Assembly: GCF_014207935.1 (NCBI RefSeq)
Contig: NZ_JACHLL010000010.1
Span: 1-36,784 of the forward strand
Reading direction: 5' to 3'
DNA: 36,784 nucleotides
From: Pseudomonas fluvialis
Lineage (GTDB): Bacteria > Pseudomonadota > Gammaproteobacteria > Pseudomonadales > Pseudomonadaceae
Part shown: one piece after another, positions 23,849 to 32,497 of the stretch
How positions within the stretch are numbered: the first letter of the stretch is position 1
Layout of the letters: every line of letters begins with the position of its first letter
Notes under the pieces: generated by a model
Databases searched by the model: none
What the model saw: only the letters and a program-made list of their open reading frames with translations
Told to the model about the DNA's origin: nothing
Program-made: the position numbers and the translations under genes

Positions 23849-24417
23849 TGTCGCCACTTGAACTGCTTGCCTCCGCGCTGGGCGCAATCGCCGTCATCCT
23901 CACCATCCGCCAGAACCCCTGGTGCTGGCCAATCGGTCTGGTCATGGTGCTGATGTATGCCTGGATCTTCTTCGAGGTGAAGCTGTACGCCAATGTCGCC
24001 TTGCAGTTCGTCTTTGCCGGGTCGCAGCTGTATGGCTGGTGGCTATGGACCCGGAGCGGCGAGCAGCCTGGGCAGGCTCTCGGCGCACTGAGCTGGCCGC
24101 AGCGTCTGGCTGGCCTACTGCTGGCGACGCTCCTCAGTCTGCTCCTCGGCTATGGACTTCAGCACGGCACCGACGCCGCCGCGCCCTGGCAGGATGCCGG
24201 ACTCACCGCCTTCAGCCTGCTGGCGCAATTGTGGATGGCGCAGAAGCGGGTGGAATGCTGGCCGCTGTGGATCGTCGTCGACGTACTCTATGTCGCTCTG
24301 TTCATCAGCAGTGCCCTGTACCTCACCGCCGGCCTGTATGCCCTGTTCACTCTGCTGGCTGCCCACGGCTGGCTCAGCTGGCGCCGTGAGCTGCAGTTGA
24401 GTCTGGTCAAAGCATGA
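23848..24417 (+). CDS. pnuC: Nicotinamide riboside transporter PnuC
   Basis: 189 residues from GTG 23848. The PnuC family is recognised by the hydrophobic repeats with WCWPIGLVMVLMYAWIFFEVKLYANVALQ (parts), QLYGWWLW, and the second half LLAQLWMAQKRVECWPLWIVVDVLYVALF, where the Trp/Asn-rich segments line the nicotinamide riboside channel. About seven membrane segments. It is a facilitative transporter that works with a kinase trapping the substrate as NMN. The next gene is exactly such a kinase, overlapping by ATGA. The start is embedded in a perfect hairpin. Confidence 0.93.
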   Translation: MSPLELLASALGAIAVILTIRQNPWCWPIGLVMVLMYAWIFFEVKLYANVALQFVFAGSQLYGWWLWTRSGEQPGQALGALSWPQRLAGLLLATLLSLLLGYGLQHGTDAAAPWQDAGLTAFSLLAQLWMAQKRVECWPLWIVVDVLYVALFISSALYLTAGLYALFTLLAAHGWLSWRRELQLSLVKA

Positions 24418-24950
24418 AGGTCCTGGTCCTTACCGGCCCGGAGTCAAGCGGCAAAAGCACGCTGTCCCTGCGTCTGCAACAGGCCTTTGGCGGGCTGTGC
24501 GTCGCCGAGCAGGTGCGCCTGTATATCGAACAGAGCGGACGCGATACCCACTATGGCGATGTCGACATCATCGCCCGCCAGCAATTGGCTGCCGAGGATG
24601 CGGCGCGTGCTGCCCGCCCTCACCTGCTGATTCTCGACACCCACCTGCTGAGCAATCTGCTCTGGAGCCGCCTGCTGTTCAACAACGCGCCGGACTGGCT
24701 GGAAGCGGCGCTGCACCAGCGCCAATATGACCTGCACCTGTTGCTCGATCCCCGCGGCGTAGCCTGGCAGGCCGATGGCCAGCGCTGCCAGCCGCAGCTA
24801 CAGGAGCGACTGAGATTTCATCAGGACTGTCAGGCCTGGCTGGAACAGCATGATCAGCACTACCTGGCCATTGGCGGCGACTGGCAACGGCGCGAGGCAC
24901 AAGCCCTGGAGCAGGTCGAGCGCTGGCTCAAGGCTTCCTCAGAAGCCTGA
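24414..24950 (+). CDS. NadR-like ribosylnicotinamide kinase (P-loop AAA ATPase)
   Basis: 178 residues, overlapping pnuC by four bases. P-loop TGPESSGKST (Walker A residues 8-15), then AEQVRLYIEQSG, a Walker-B-like LLILDTHLL, and the LHLLLDPRGVAWQADGQR lid region: all follow the C-terminal kinase domain of NadR. The adenylyltransferase and repressor domains of full-length NadR are absent. It should phosphorylate imported nicotinamide riboside to NMN in the cytoplasm, driving PnuC uptake. Function assigned from family plus tight linkage to pnuC. Confidence 0.9.
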   Translation: MKVLVLTGPESSGKSTLSLRLQQAFGGLCVAEQVRLYIEQSGRDTHYGDVDIIARQQLAAEDAARAARPHLLILDTHLLSNLLWSRLLFNNAPDWLEAALHQRQYDLHLLLDPRGVAWQADGQRCQPQLQERLRFHQDCQAWLEQHDQHYLAIGGDWQRREAQALEQVERWLKASSEA

Positions 24951-24986
24951 CATCATCCGCTGCCGACACGCCAAACCGCAGAAAGG

Positions 24987-25015
24987 TTGCCAAGTATCAC
25001 CGAGCTTGGCATAAG
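24987..25015 (+). promoter_or_regulatory. Promoter with embedded dyad ahead of the cytochrome c/catalase operon
   Basis: TTGCCA (24987-24992), 17-base spacer, CATAAG (25010-25015). Between and overlapping them TGCCAAG (24988-24994) and CTTGGCA (25005-25011) form an inverted repeat with 17-base centre spacing, as expected for a repressor operator on the promoter. The regulator is unknown. Confidence 0.5.
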
Positions 25016-25050
25016 GGCCGTCACTTTCAATCGCTACAAGGATGTTGTCG

Positions 25051-26940
25051 ATGCGTATCCTGCGCCGAACCCTCTACCTGGTCGTGCTGCTTGCCGTGCT
25101 GGCCGGCGCACTGCTGCTGTACTACGTGATCAATCCCAACCTGCCGAAATATCAGGCTCCAAGCCAGGTGCATTACCTTGAGCAGTGGTCGGAACAGGCG
25201 CGGCAGACCTACTACTACACGCCCCAGGGAACCCAGGTCAAAGGCCTGCGCTACGACTGGTTCGGCGCCCTGGAAAAGCCCTTCAGCCGCGACCGCTTCG
25301 CCGCTCCGGACAACCTGGCGCGCTTCGGTCTGCTGGTTGATCCCAAACAGCAGCCAACGGCGCAGAACCCCGGCAACCTGCCGGTAGGCTTCGCCCGCCA
25401 TCAGGACAACGAGTCCGGCACCTGGTACCTGGATATCACCTGCGCCGCCTGCCACACCGGAGAGCTACGCTACCAGGGCCAGGCGGTGCGCATCGACGGC
25501 GGCCAGGCCCTGCACTCGCTGGCCTCTACCGTACCGACCCTGCGTGGCGGCAGCTTCGGCCAGGCACTGGCTGCAAGCATGGTCGAGACCTACCTCAACC
25601 CGGTGAAGTTCAGCCGCTTTGCCAAAACGGTGCTGGGCGAACGTTATCCCAAGGGCAAGGACCAGCTGCGCGGCGAATTCAAGACCGTGCTCGGACGCAT
25701 GCTGGCTACCTCCTGGAACGACACCCACCGCAGCCTCTACCCCACCGCCGAAGGTTTCGGCCGCACCGATGCCTTCGGCCGCATCGCCAATACCGTGTAT
25801 GGCGATGCCCTCGACCCGGCCAACTACCGAGAGGGCAATGCGCCGGTCAGCTACCCGCATGTCTGGGATATCTGGAAGTTCGACTGGGTGCAGTGGAACG
25901 GCTCGGCCATGCAGCCGATGGCGCGCAATATCGGCGAGGCCCTCGGTGTGGGGGCGCCGCTGCGCCTGTTCAATGACGATGGCAGCCCGGTACAGGGTGA
26001 CGAGCGCTACGCCAGCGGCGTGCGCGTACGCGACCTGCATACCCTGGAAGAAACCCTCAAGCAGCTCAAGCCGCCACAATGGCCCGAGGCCGTGTTCGGC
26101 AAGGTCGACCTCAAGCTGGCCAGCCAGGGCCGCGCCCTGTTCCGCGAAAACTGCGCCTACTGCCACGCGCCCAACCCGGTCGAACCCGACCAACGCCTGG
26201 CGCCAAGTCGCAACCCGGAATGGAAACTGCGCATCGTGCCGACCAGCATCGTCGGTACCGACTCCACCGCCGCCGACAACATAGCCGACCACCGCTACGA
26301 CATCCGCAAGCTGGGCTGGAGCAAGGAAGAACTGGGCAAACTCGATGTGCGCCTGCTCGACGGCTCGCTGGAACAGATCGACTTTGCCAGCATCTCCAGT
26401 GCCAAGGGCCTGGCCTACCTGACCGCCTTCGTCGAAAACCGCGCCTACCGCGATGCGGGCATCAGCGGCAGCGAACGCGCCCAGATGGACGGTTTCGGCC
26501 TGCCCATCGGCGTACGCGAGAAGCGCGGCTACAAGGCTCGTCCGCTGCAGGGCATCTGGGCCACGCCGCCGTTCCTGCACAATGGCTCGGTACCCAATCT
26601 GTTCGAACTGCTGTCACCGGTCAGCGAGCGCAGCACGCAGTTCTGGGTCGGCAACTTCGAATACGACCCACGTCGCGCCGGTTACCAGAGCGAGAAGTTC
26701 CCCGGCGGTTTCCTGCTCGACACCCGTATCACCGGTAACGGCAATCAGGGCCATGAATTCCGCGACGGCTGCCGCACCGACGGCGTCATCGGTCGCGCCC
26801 TGCAACCGGAAGAGCGCTGGGCGCTGATCGAATACCTAAAAGTCATGGGCAATGACGCGCTGGAGCAGCAGCTCAGCAGCGTAGAGGAACGCCCCTGGAA
26901 CCCAGGCCCGAACTGCACGGCTGGCCAACCGCAAGGCTGA
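25051..26940 (+). CDS. Membrane-anchored di-haem cytochrome c, RoxA/MauG-like peroxidase superfamily
   Basis: 629 residues from ATG 25051, with AAGGA eight bases upstream. An uncleaved or signal-anchor helix (about 7-27) is followed by a large periplasmic part with two CxxCH haem c sites, CAACH (131-135) and CAYCH (368-372). Features around them (VGFARHQDNESGTWYLDITCAAC; PLQGIWATPPFLHNGSVPNLFELL; WALIEYLKVMGND) resemble the RoxA-type branch of di-haem peroxidases, whose members include rubber oxygenases but mostly have no known substrate. Too long for simple CcpA (about 320). The neighbour is a catalase-like protein 30 bases downstream, suggesting joint peroxide or lipid-peroxide chemistry in the periplasm. 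Confidence 0.88.
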   Translation: MRILRRTLYLVVLLAVLAGALLLYYVINPNLPKYQAPSQVHYLEQWSEQARQTYYYTPQGTQVKGLRYDWFGALEKPFSRDRFAAPDNLARFGLLVDPKQQPTAQNPGNLPVGFARHQDNESGTWYLDITCAACHTGELRYQGQAVRIDGGQALHSLASTVPTLRGGSFGQALAASMVETYLNPVKFSRFAKTVLGERYPKGKDQLRGEFKTVLGRMLATSWNDTHRSLYPTAEGFGRTDAFGRIANTVYGDALDPANYREGNAPVSYPHVWDIWKFDWVQWNGSAMQPMARNIGEALGVGAPLRLFNDDGSPVQGDERYASGVRVRDLHTLEETLKQLKPPQWPEAVFGKVDLKLASQGRALFRENCAYCHAPNPVEPDQRLAPSRNPEWKLRIVPTSIVGTDSTAADNIADHRYDIRKLGWSKEELGKLDVRLLDGSLEQIDFASISSAKGLAYLTAFVENRAYRDAGISGSERAQMDGFGLPIGVREKRGYKARPLQGIWATPPFLHNGSVPNLFELLSPVSERSTQFWVGNFEYDPRRAGYQSEKFPGGFLLDTRITGNGNQGHEFRDGCRTDGVIGRALQPEERWALIEYLKVMGNDALEQQLSSVEERPWNPGPNCTAGQPQG

Positions 26941-26970
26941 CCCAGCGCAAGACTGATAAGGAGCATCACC

Positions 26971-28113
26971 ATGCTGCAACGTTTCTGGATGGGCCTGGGC
27001 AAACTGCTGGCCTGGCTGCTACTGCCTCCCCTGCTGCTGGCGGCTGTCGGCCTGGGGCTTGGCGCGCTGTATTACCACTGGAAGTTCTCCGGCCCGGTTG
27101 CGGCCGAGGAGCAGATTCCCGCCGATGAAGGCCGCTACACCCAGGCCATCATCGAGGATGCCATTCGCATCGTCGAACAGCACCGCGACAATACCCGCGT
27201 GCTGCGTGATGCCCATGCCAAGGCTCATGGCTGCGTCAAGGCCGAGCTCAGCGTGCTGCCCGATCTCCACCCGGAACTGCGCCATGGGGTATTCAGCGAA
27301 CCGGGCAAGACCTGGCACAGCTGGGTGCGGTTCTCCAATGGCAACGCCTACCCGCAGTTCGACGCCACCCGCGATGCACGCGGCATGGCGATCAAGCTGC
27401 TCGACGTGCCGGGCACCAAACTGATGCCCGGCCGCGGCCATGATGGCGAGCAGGACTTCGTCATGTTCAACCACCCGGTGTTTTTCGTTCGCGATGTTGC
27501 CGAATACCGGCAGAACTTCGCCGCCCAGGCCAGCGGCCAGAAAATCCTGGCCTTCTTTCCCAGCTGGGACCCCAGAACCTGGGAGATTCGCCACATGCTG
27601 ATTGCCCTGAATACCCTGAGCCCGGCACCGGCCAGCCCAGTGAGCACCACTTACAACTCCATCGCGCCGTTCAAGCTCGGGCCGAACAACATCAAATACC
27701 GGGTCATCCCGGCACCGCAGAACTGCCCGGACTATCAGTTGCCAGCCCAGAACAGCGACCTGCCGAACTTCCTGCGCAGCGCCCTGTATCAGCAGCTATC
27801 GCTGGATCGCATGCCAGCCTGCTTTGCCCTCCAGGTACAACGCCAGGACCCGTCGCGCTACATGCCGCTGGAAGACACCAGCGTCGAGTGGTCGGAACAG
27901 GACTCGCCCTTCGTCACTGTGGCCACCCTCAAGGTACCGCCACAGGATTTCGATAGCCGCGAGCAGAACCTGTTCTGCGACAACCTCTCCTACAACCCCT
28001 GGCACGCACTGCCCGAGCATCGTCCTCTGGGCGGCATCAACCGCCTCCGCCAGGCGGTGTACCTGAATGTCAGCGCCTATCGCCAGCAGCGCAACGCCGC
28101 TAGCACCCCGTAA
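26971..28113 (+). CDS. Membrane-anchored catalase-family protein
   Basis: 380 residues, ATG 26971 with AAGGAG upstream. A hydrophobic N-terminal anchor (about 8-35) implies a periplasmic domain. The catalase-like haem fold is recognisable: HAKAHG (His82/His86, equivalent of the distal His), WVRFSNG, RDARGMAIKLLD, and DFVMFNHPVFFVRD with Asn167 in the position of the catalytic Asn. The C-terminus has NLSYNPWHALPEHRPLG, a hallmark of the small catalase-like family. Much shorter than true monofunctional catalases (about 480-750). It probably decomposes peroxides or organic hydroperoxides; no activity can be asserted. In an operon with the di-haem cytochrome. Confidence 0.88.
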   Translation: MLQRFWMGLGKLLAWLLLPPLLLAAVGLGLGALYYHWKFSGPVAAEEQIPADEGRYTQAIIEDAIRIVEQHRDNTRVLRDAHAKAHGCVKAELSVLPDLHPELRHGVFSEPGKTWHSWVRFSNGNAYPQFDATRDARGMAIKLLDVPGTKLMPGRGHDGEQDFVMFNHPVFFVRDVAEYRQNFAAQASGQKILAFFPSWDPRTWEIRHMLIALNTLSPAPASPVSTTYNSIAPFKLGPNNIKYRVIPAPQNCPDYQLPAQNSDLPNFLRSALYQQLSLDRMPACFALQVQRQDPSRYMPLEDTSVEWSEQDSPFVTVATLKVPPQDFDSREQNLFCDNLSYNPWHALPEHRPLGGINRLRQAVYLNVSAYRQQRNAASTP

Positions 28114-28119
28114 GCCTGG

Positions 28120-28151
28120 CGGCGCCAGACGTTTGCAACGGTCTGGCGCCG
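28120..28151 (+). terminator. Hairpin after the catalase-like gene
   Basis: CGGCGCCAGAC (28120-28130) pairs with GTCTGGCGCCG (28141-28151); stable 11-bp stem, loop GTTTGCAACG. No T run, so it is a processing or rho-type end rather than a standard intrinsic terminator. Confidence 0.4.
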
Positions 28152-28221
28152 AGTGCTGTCCATTTCAGGCATCACCCGTTCAATATCCTGCGCAAACTGT
28201 GCACAATTCTTGCTGCTACAT

Positions 28222-28248
28222 TTAAGTTCTGGCGGACACGGACGATAT
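28222..28248 (+). promoter_or_regulatory. Sigma-28 (FliA)-like promoter of the dCache chemoreceptor
   Basis: TTAAGTTC (28222-28229), an 11-base spacer and GACGATAT (28241-28248), against consensus TAAAGTTT-N11-GCCGATAA: six of eight matches in each half with exact spacing. It sits 80 bases ahead of ATG 28328, as expected for a chemotaxis gene. Confidence 0.6.
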
Positions 28249-28327
28249 TCAGCATTAAGCCCGGCTTCTGGCTGTGGCATATCGTTGTGTGCGCCCTCTC
28301 TTAGTGCCTTTGCAGAAGGATTGCCCC

Positions 28328-30472
28328 ATGCTGTTCAACCGTCTGTCCATCCAGTGGAAGATCACCCTCTTGGCGGGTATCTGCCTGTTGGCCATTGTCG
28401 CCGTGCTGGTCAGCGCCTCGGTGGTGCAGGCCGGCCGCAATGCCACGCTGGTCAAACAGGCCAGCACCGCGATGCTCGAGGAGTCTGCCCGCCTGCGCAT
28501 GTCCGCGCGCGGTGAGGCCCAGGCTTTGCGCATGCAACGCTACTTCATGGATGCCTTCCAGTACGGCAAGGGCTCGGCCAAGCAAGTGCTGTTCATCCGC
28601 GAACAGGCGGAAAAGCGCTTTCTCGATGCCTTCGACCTGCGCGAAGACCTGACCCGGCAGATCAAGAGCGCCCTGGAAGCCAACCGCAGTCTGCTGGGCA
28701 TCTACGTCGCCTTCGAGCCCAACGCGCTAGACGGCAAGGATGAGCTGTTCGTCGGCCAGGAAGCCATCGGCAGTAATGACAAGGGCCGCTTCTCCCTGTA
28801 CTGGGCACAAAACACCAAAGGCGAGATCACTCTCTCGGCCATGGATGAAGAGTCGCTCAACGACACCACGCCTGGCATCAGCGGCGCGCCCTACAACGCC
28901 TGGTACAGCTGCCCGCTACAGACCCGCACGCACTGCCTGCTGGAACCCTATATCGACGATACCGACGGGGTGAAAACCCTGATGACCAGCATTGCCTTCC
29001 CGCTGGAGCTCAACGGCAAGGTGATCGGCGTGCTCGGCGTGGATATCAGCCTGGCCAGCCTGCAGAGCATCAGTGACGACGCCCACAAGGCACTGTTCGA
29101 CGGCCAGGGGCATGTCAGCATCGTCAGCCCTGCCGGGCTCCTGGCCGGCCACAGCCGCGACAGCAAGCTGCTCGGCGGCAAGCTGGACAAGGCTTTTACC
29201 GACCAGGCCGGCGAGATCGTCCGCCTGATCGGCCAGAATCAGCCACAACTGCTGCATCACGACGGCATCATGCAGGTGCTCGAACCCCTGCAGCCGATCC
29301 CCGACAGCAAACCGTGGGCGGTCCTGGTCGAAGTTCCGGAAAAGGTGCTGCTGGCACCGGCCATTGCCCTCGAAGGCAAGATGGACGACATGAGTCAGCG
29401 CAACACCACCGTGGCGCTGGTGCTGGGCCTGGTGGGCGGCCTGCTCGGTCTGCTGCTGATCTGGCTGACCGCCCTCGGCGTGACCAAGCCGATTCTCGCC
29501 GTGGCCAGCATGCTCAAGGACATCGCCAGCGGTGAGGGTGACCTGACCAAGCGCCTGACCTATGCCAAAGCCGATGAGCTGGGCGAACTCGCCGGCTGGT
29601 TCAACCGTTTCCTCGACAAGCTGCAGCCCATCGTCGCGCAGGTCAAAAATACCGTGATCGACGCCCGGCAAACCGCTGACCGCTCAGCCGGCATTGCTCA
29701 GCAGACCAGCTCCGGCATGCAGCAGCAGTTTCGCGAGGTCGATCAGGTGGCCACAGCCTTCCACGAGATGAGCGCCACTGCGCAGGATGTGGCGCGTAGC
29801 GCCGCCCAGGCCGCCGGAGCCGCACGCGGCGCCGATCAGGCCTGCCAGGAGGGATTGGGGGTGATCGGTGCCACCACCACCAGCATCGAACAACTCTCGG
29901 CCGAGCTGACGGCCGCCATGCAGGAGGTCGAAGGCCTGGCCAGCAGCAGCGAACAGATCGGCTCGGTGCTGGAAGTGATCCGTTCGATTGCCGAGCAGAC
30001 CAACCTGCTGGCGCTGAACGCAGCCATCGAGGCCGCCCGTGCCGGCGAGGCCGGGCGCGGCTTTGCCGTGGTCGCCGACGAAGTGCGCAACCTGGCCAAA
30101 CGGACGCAGGATTCGGTAGAGGAAATCCGCCAGGTCATCGAAGGCTTGCAGAGCGGCACCCGCGAAGTCGTCAGCTCGATGCACAGCAGCAACCGGCAGG
30201 CCGAAGGCAGCGTGCAACAGGTCGAAATGGCCGTAGCCGCCCTGCGCCGGATTGGTGAGTCGGTCAGCGTGATTACCGACATGAACCTGCAGATCGCCAG
30301 CGCTGCCGAGGAGCAAAGCTCGGTGGCCGACGAGATCAACCGCAACATCTCCTCGATCCGGGATGTCACAGAAGCCATCACCCTGCAGGCAGACGAGTCG
30401 GCACAGATCAGTCAGAGCCTCAACCAGCTGGCCAACCAACAGCAGGCGCTGATGGACCAGTTCCGTGTCTGA
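28328..30472 (+). CDS. Methyl-accepting chemotaxis protein with double Cache sensor (TlpQ/McpU-like)
   Basis: 714 residues from ATG 28328. TM1 about 12-34; a large periplasmic dCache_1 domain (about 36-370; GIYVAFEPNALDGKDE, APYNAWYSCPLQ, CLLEPYIDDTDGVKTLMTS, GVLGVDISLASLQ); TM2 about 376-398; HAMP (IASGEGDLTKRL); signalling domain with hairpin tip at about 555-588 (AEQTNLLALNAAIEAARAGE). Two conserved Cys bracket QTRTH. The size and the position next to a BqsRS-like operon fit P. aeruginosa TlpQ, a histamine/polyamine receptor, but ligand assignment is tentative. Preceded by a sigma-28-like promoter. Confidence 0.92.
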   Translation: MLFNRLSIQWKITLLAGICLLAIVAVLVSASVVQAGRNATLVKQASTAMLEESARLRMSARGEAQALRMQRYFMDAFQYGKGSAKQVLFIREQAEKRFLDAFDLREDLTRQIKSALEANRSLLGIYVAFEPNALDGKDELFVGQEAIGSNDKGRFSLYWAQNTKGEITLSAMDEESLNDTTPGISGAPYNAWYSCPLQTRTHCLLEPYIDDTDGVKTLMTSIAFPLELNGKVIGVLGVDISLASLQSISDDAHKALFDGQGHVSIVSPAGLLAGHSRDSKLLGGKLDKAFTDQAGEIVRLIGQNQPQLLHHDGIMQVLEPLQPIPDSKPWAVLVEVPEKVLLAPAIALEGKMDDMSQRNTTVALVLGLVGGLLGLLLIWLTALGVTKPILAVASMLKDIASGEGDLTKRLTYAKADELGELAGWFNRFLDKLQPIVAQVKNTVIDARQTADRSAGIAQQTSSGMQQQFREVDQVATAFHEMSATAQDVARSAAQAAGAARGADQACQEGLGVIGATTTSIEQLSAELTAAMQEVEGLASSSEQIGSVLEVIRSIAEQTNLLALNAAIEAARAGEAGRGFAVVADEVRNLAKRTQDSVEEIRQVIEGLQSGTREVVSSMHSSNRQAEGSVQQVEMAVAALRRIGESVSVITDMNLQIASAAEEQSSVADEINRNISSIRDVTEAITLQADESAQISQSLNQLANQQQALMDQFRV

Positions 30473-30494
30473 CTGACCTGATTTGCCCACCACG

Positions 30495-30527
30495 CTGGCG
30501 CCTGGCTCCTTGTCAGCCGGGCGCCAG
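30495..30527 (+). terminator. Hairpin after the chemoreceptor gene
   Basis: CTGGCGCCTGGCT (30495-30507) pairs with AGCCGGGCGCCAG (30515-30527), one G-T wobble, 7-base loop. Likely transcript end, though no T run follows. Confidence 0.4.
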
Positions 30528-30566
30528 GCTCGCTAGCCTGACGCTCCACCTTCAGGAAACCCGAGC

Positions 30567-31151
30567 ATGCTCAAGATTGCCATTCTCAGCGGCTCCAGCC
30601 GCCCCGACAGCCAATCCAGCAAAGTCGCCGCCTATCTTCAGCAACAGCTGCAGCAGCGGGGCGAACAGGTCTGCGTGCTGGATCTGGCCGTCACTCCCCT
30701 GCCACTCTGGCCAGCCGGCCCCGCCGAACACTGGCCGGCCATGCAGGCGCAGCTGGCCGAGGCCGATGCGCTGGTGGTGATAGCTCCGGAATGGCACGGC
30801 ATGGCCTGCCCGGCGGTGAAGAACTTCTTCCTCTACGCCAGCAAGGCCGAACTGGCGCACAAACCTGCGCTGCTGGTGGGGGTGTCCTCAGGTGTTGGCG
30901 GGGCCTACCCGATCAGCGAGCTGCGTGCCTCAGGCTACAAGAATTGCCGACTGTGCTACCTGCCCGAACACCTGATCATCCGTCAGGTCGAGCAGGTGCT
31001 CAATGCCGGCGCGGCGCTGGAGGGCAGCGATCAGCGCATCCGCGCCCGCATCGACTATGCGCTGGATATTCTCTGCCAGTACGGCGGCGCCCTGGCACCG
31101 GTACGCGCCAACATCAGTTTTGCCAACCCGGACTTTGCCAACGGCATGTAA
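30567..31151 (+). CDS. NAD(P)H-dependent FMN reductase family protein
   Basis: 194 residues, ATG 30567 with AGGA upstream. Flavodoxin-like fold: FMN phosphate loop ILSGSSRPDSQSSKVA (about 6-21), ALVVIAPEWHGMACPAVKNFF (a variant of the PEYNxSxPxxLKN motif) and LVGVSSGVGGAYPISELR. Members reduce FMN, quinones or azo compounds with NAD(P)H, often as dimers in the cytoplasm. The variant WHG in place of YN is unusual but the scaffold is intact. Convergent with the two-component operon. Confidence 0.9.
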   Translation: MLKIAILSGSSRPDSQSSKVAAYLQQQLQQRGEQVCVLDLAVTPLPLWPAGPAEHWPAMQAQLAEADALVVIAPEWHGMACPAVKNFFLYASKAELAHKPALLVGVSSGVGGAYPISELRASGYKNCRLCYLPEHLIIRQVEQVLNAGAALEGSDQRIRARIDYALDILCQYGGALAPVRANISFANPDFANGM

Positions 31152-31177
31152 GGCTTTTTGCCTAGGATAGGTAGCCT

Positions 31178-32497
31178 TCAAGCCGCCTTGCGTGGCAGCT
31201 CGATTCTGACGCACAGACCGCCCAACGGGCTTTGCGTCAGGGTCAGGCGAGCGCCCCAGCTATCGACAATATCGCGCACGATAGCCAGGCCGAGACCATG
31301 CCCGGCCACCTCTTCATCCAGACGCGAGCCACGCTGCAGCACCTGCTCTCGCTCGCTCGCCTCGATCCCGGGACCATCATCCTCGACCTGCAGGACATAA
31401 GCCTGTTGCTGCGCCTGAATCGTCAGCTGAACCCGTGCAGCCGCCCATTTACAGGCATTGTCCAGCAGATTGCCGAGCAGCTCGAGTGTGTCCTCGCGGT
31501 CCACCGGCAGGCGCAATCCCGTTTCCCCCTGCCACTCCAGTTGCAGGCCGCGCGAATGAATCATGCGCAAGGTATCGAGCAAGGCCGGCACTTCCTCGGC
31601 GCAGTTGAAATGAGCGCCAGGCAGCACCTCACCCGCCAGTCGTGCACGCCCCAGTTCACGTTCCAGGCGCTTGCGCACCTGCAGCAACTGCTCGTGCAGG
31701 CTTTGACGCAATGCCTCATGTGCCCTGAACTCATCCCGCTGCAGCAAGGTAAACAGCACTGCCAACGGCGTCTTCAGGGCGTGCCCGAGATTGCCCAGGG
31801 CATGACGCGAGCGCTGAAGGGTCGACTCGGTATGACGCAGCAGTTGGTTGATCTGCTCCACCAGCGGCTGCAACTCACTGACCGTGACCAGCTCCAGTGC
31901 ACTCCGCCGCCCCTGTTCCAGCTGCTGCAGTTGCTGGCGAACCTGCTCCAACGGACGCAGAGCGCTGCGAACCGCCCAGCGCTGAGCGAGCAGCAGCAGG
32001 AGCAACAAGCCAGCACCAAAGCCGAGGGCGAATTGCTGCATGCGGGTGAATGCCTGGAGCACCGGGTTGTAGTCCTGCGCCACACAGATGCGAACCGGCA
32101 GGCCCTGACGCTTGAAGGGCGCACAATAGACCAGCAGATGCTGTCCCTGGGGGCCGCCCTGCAACTGCTCTTGCAACCCGGAGGACGACGGCATGCCCAA
32201 CTCGTGGTCCCATAGCGAGCGCGAGCGCCAGAGCTGACCATCGATATCGATCAGAAAGTAACGCCCGGAATAGGGACGATGAAACGACGGATCGACGGTC
32301 TGTGCCTCCAGCTGAACGCCGGACTGCTTGCGCACAATAGCCCGCAACAGACTCTCGGCCTCATCACGCAAATCACTCTGCAGATAGTTGCGCAGGCCCC
32401 GGTCAAACAGCCATAGGCTGCCTTGGGCCAACAAACCGCCGGCGAGCAACAGGCTGATCAGCAGAGCCAGGCCAATACGACGCTGGATAGAGCCCAT
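31178..32497 (-). CDS. bqsS: Sensor histidine kinase, BqsS/CarS-like
   Basis: 439 residues; ATG overlaps the regulator stop (TGATG). TM1 about 8-28, periplasmic sensor about 30-155, TM2 about 157-176, HAMP, then a PhoQ-like H-box GHALKTPLAVL with His239. The ATPase motifs are NLLDNACKWA (N box), DDGPGI (G1) and GHGLGLAI (G2). PhoQ/QseC-type kinases act with OmpR-type regulators. The gene order PepSY-PepSY-regulator-kinase is that of P. aeruginosa bqsPQRS (carRS), which responds to ferrous iron or calcium. In BqsS the iron motif is RExxE; here the nearest periplasmic match is RDEAE, so iron sensing is unproven. Confidence 0.75.
   Translation of the reverse strand: MGSIQRRIGLALLISLLLAGGLLAQGSLWLFDRGLRNYLQSDLRDEAESLLRAIVRKQSGVQLEAQTVDPSFHRPYSGRYFLIDIDGQLWRSRSLWDHELGMPSSSGLQEQLQGGPQGQHLLVYCAPFKRQGLPVRICVAQDYNPVLQAFTRMQQFALGFGAGLLLLLLLAQRWAVRSALRPLEQVRQQLQQLEQGRRSALELVTVSELQPLVEQINQLLRHTESTLQRSRHALGNLGHALKTPLAVLFTLLQRDEFRAHEALRQSLHEQLLQVRKRLERELGRARLAGEVLPGAHFNCAEEVPALLDTLRMIHSRGLQLEWQGETGLRLPVDREDTLELLGNLLDNACKWAAARVQLTIQAQQQAYVLQVEDDGPGIEASEREQVLQRGSRLDEEVAGHGLGLAIVRDIVDSWGARLTLTQSPLGGLCVRIELPRKAA

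Noticed and set aside
25001..25022. Possible sigma-54 promoter before the cytochrome c gene
   Set aside because: TTGGCA is present, but the GC dinucleotide is not at the required 10-base spacing; a sigma-70 type fits better.
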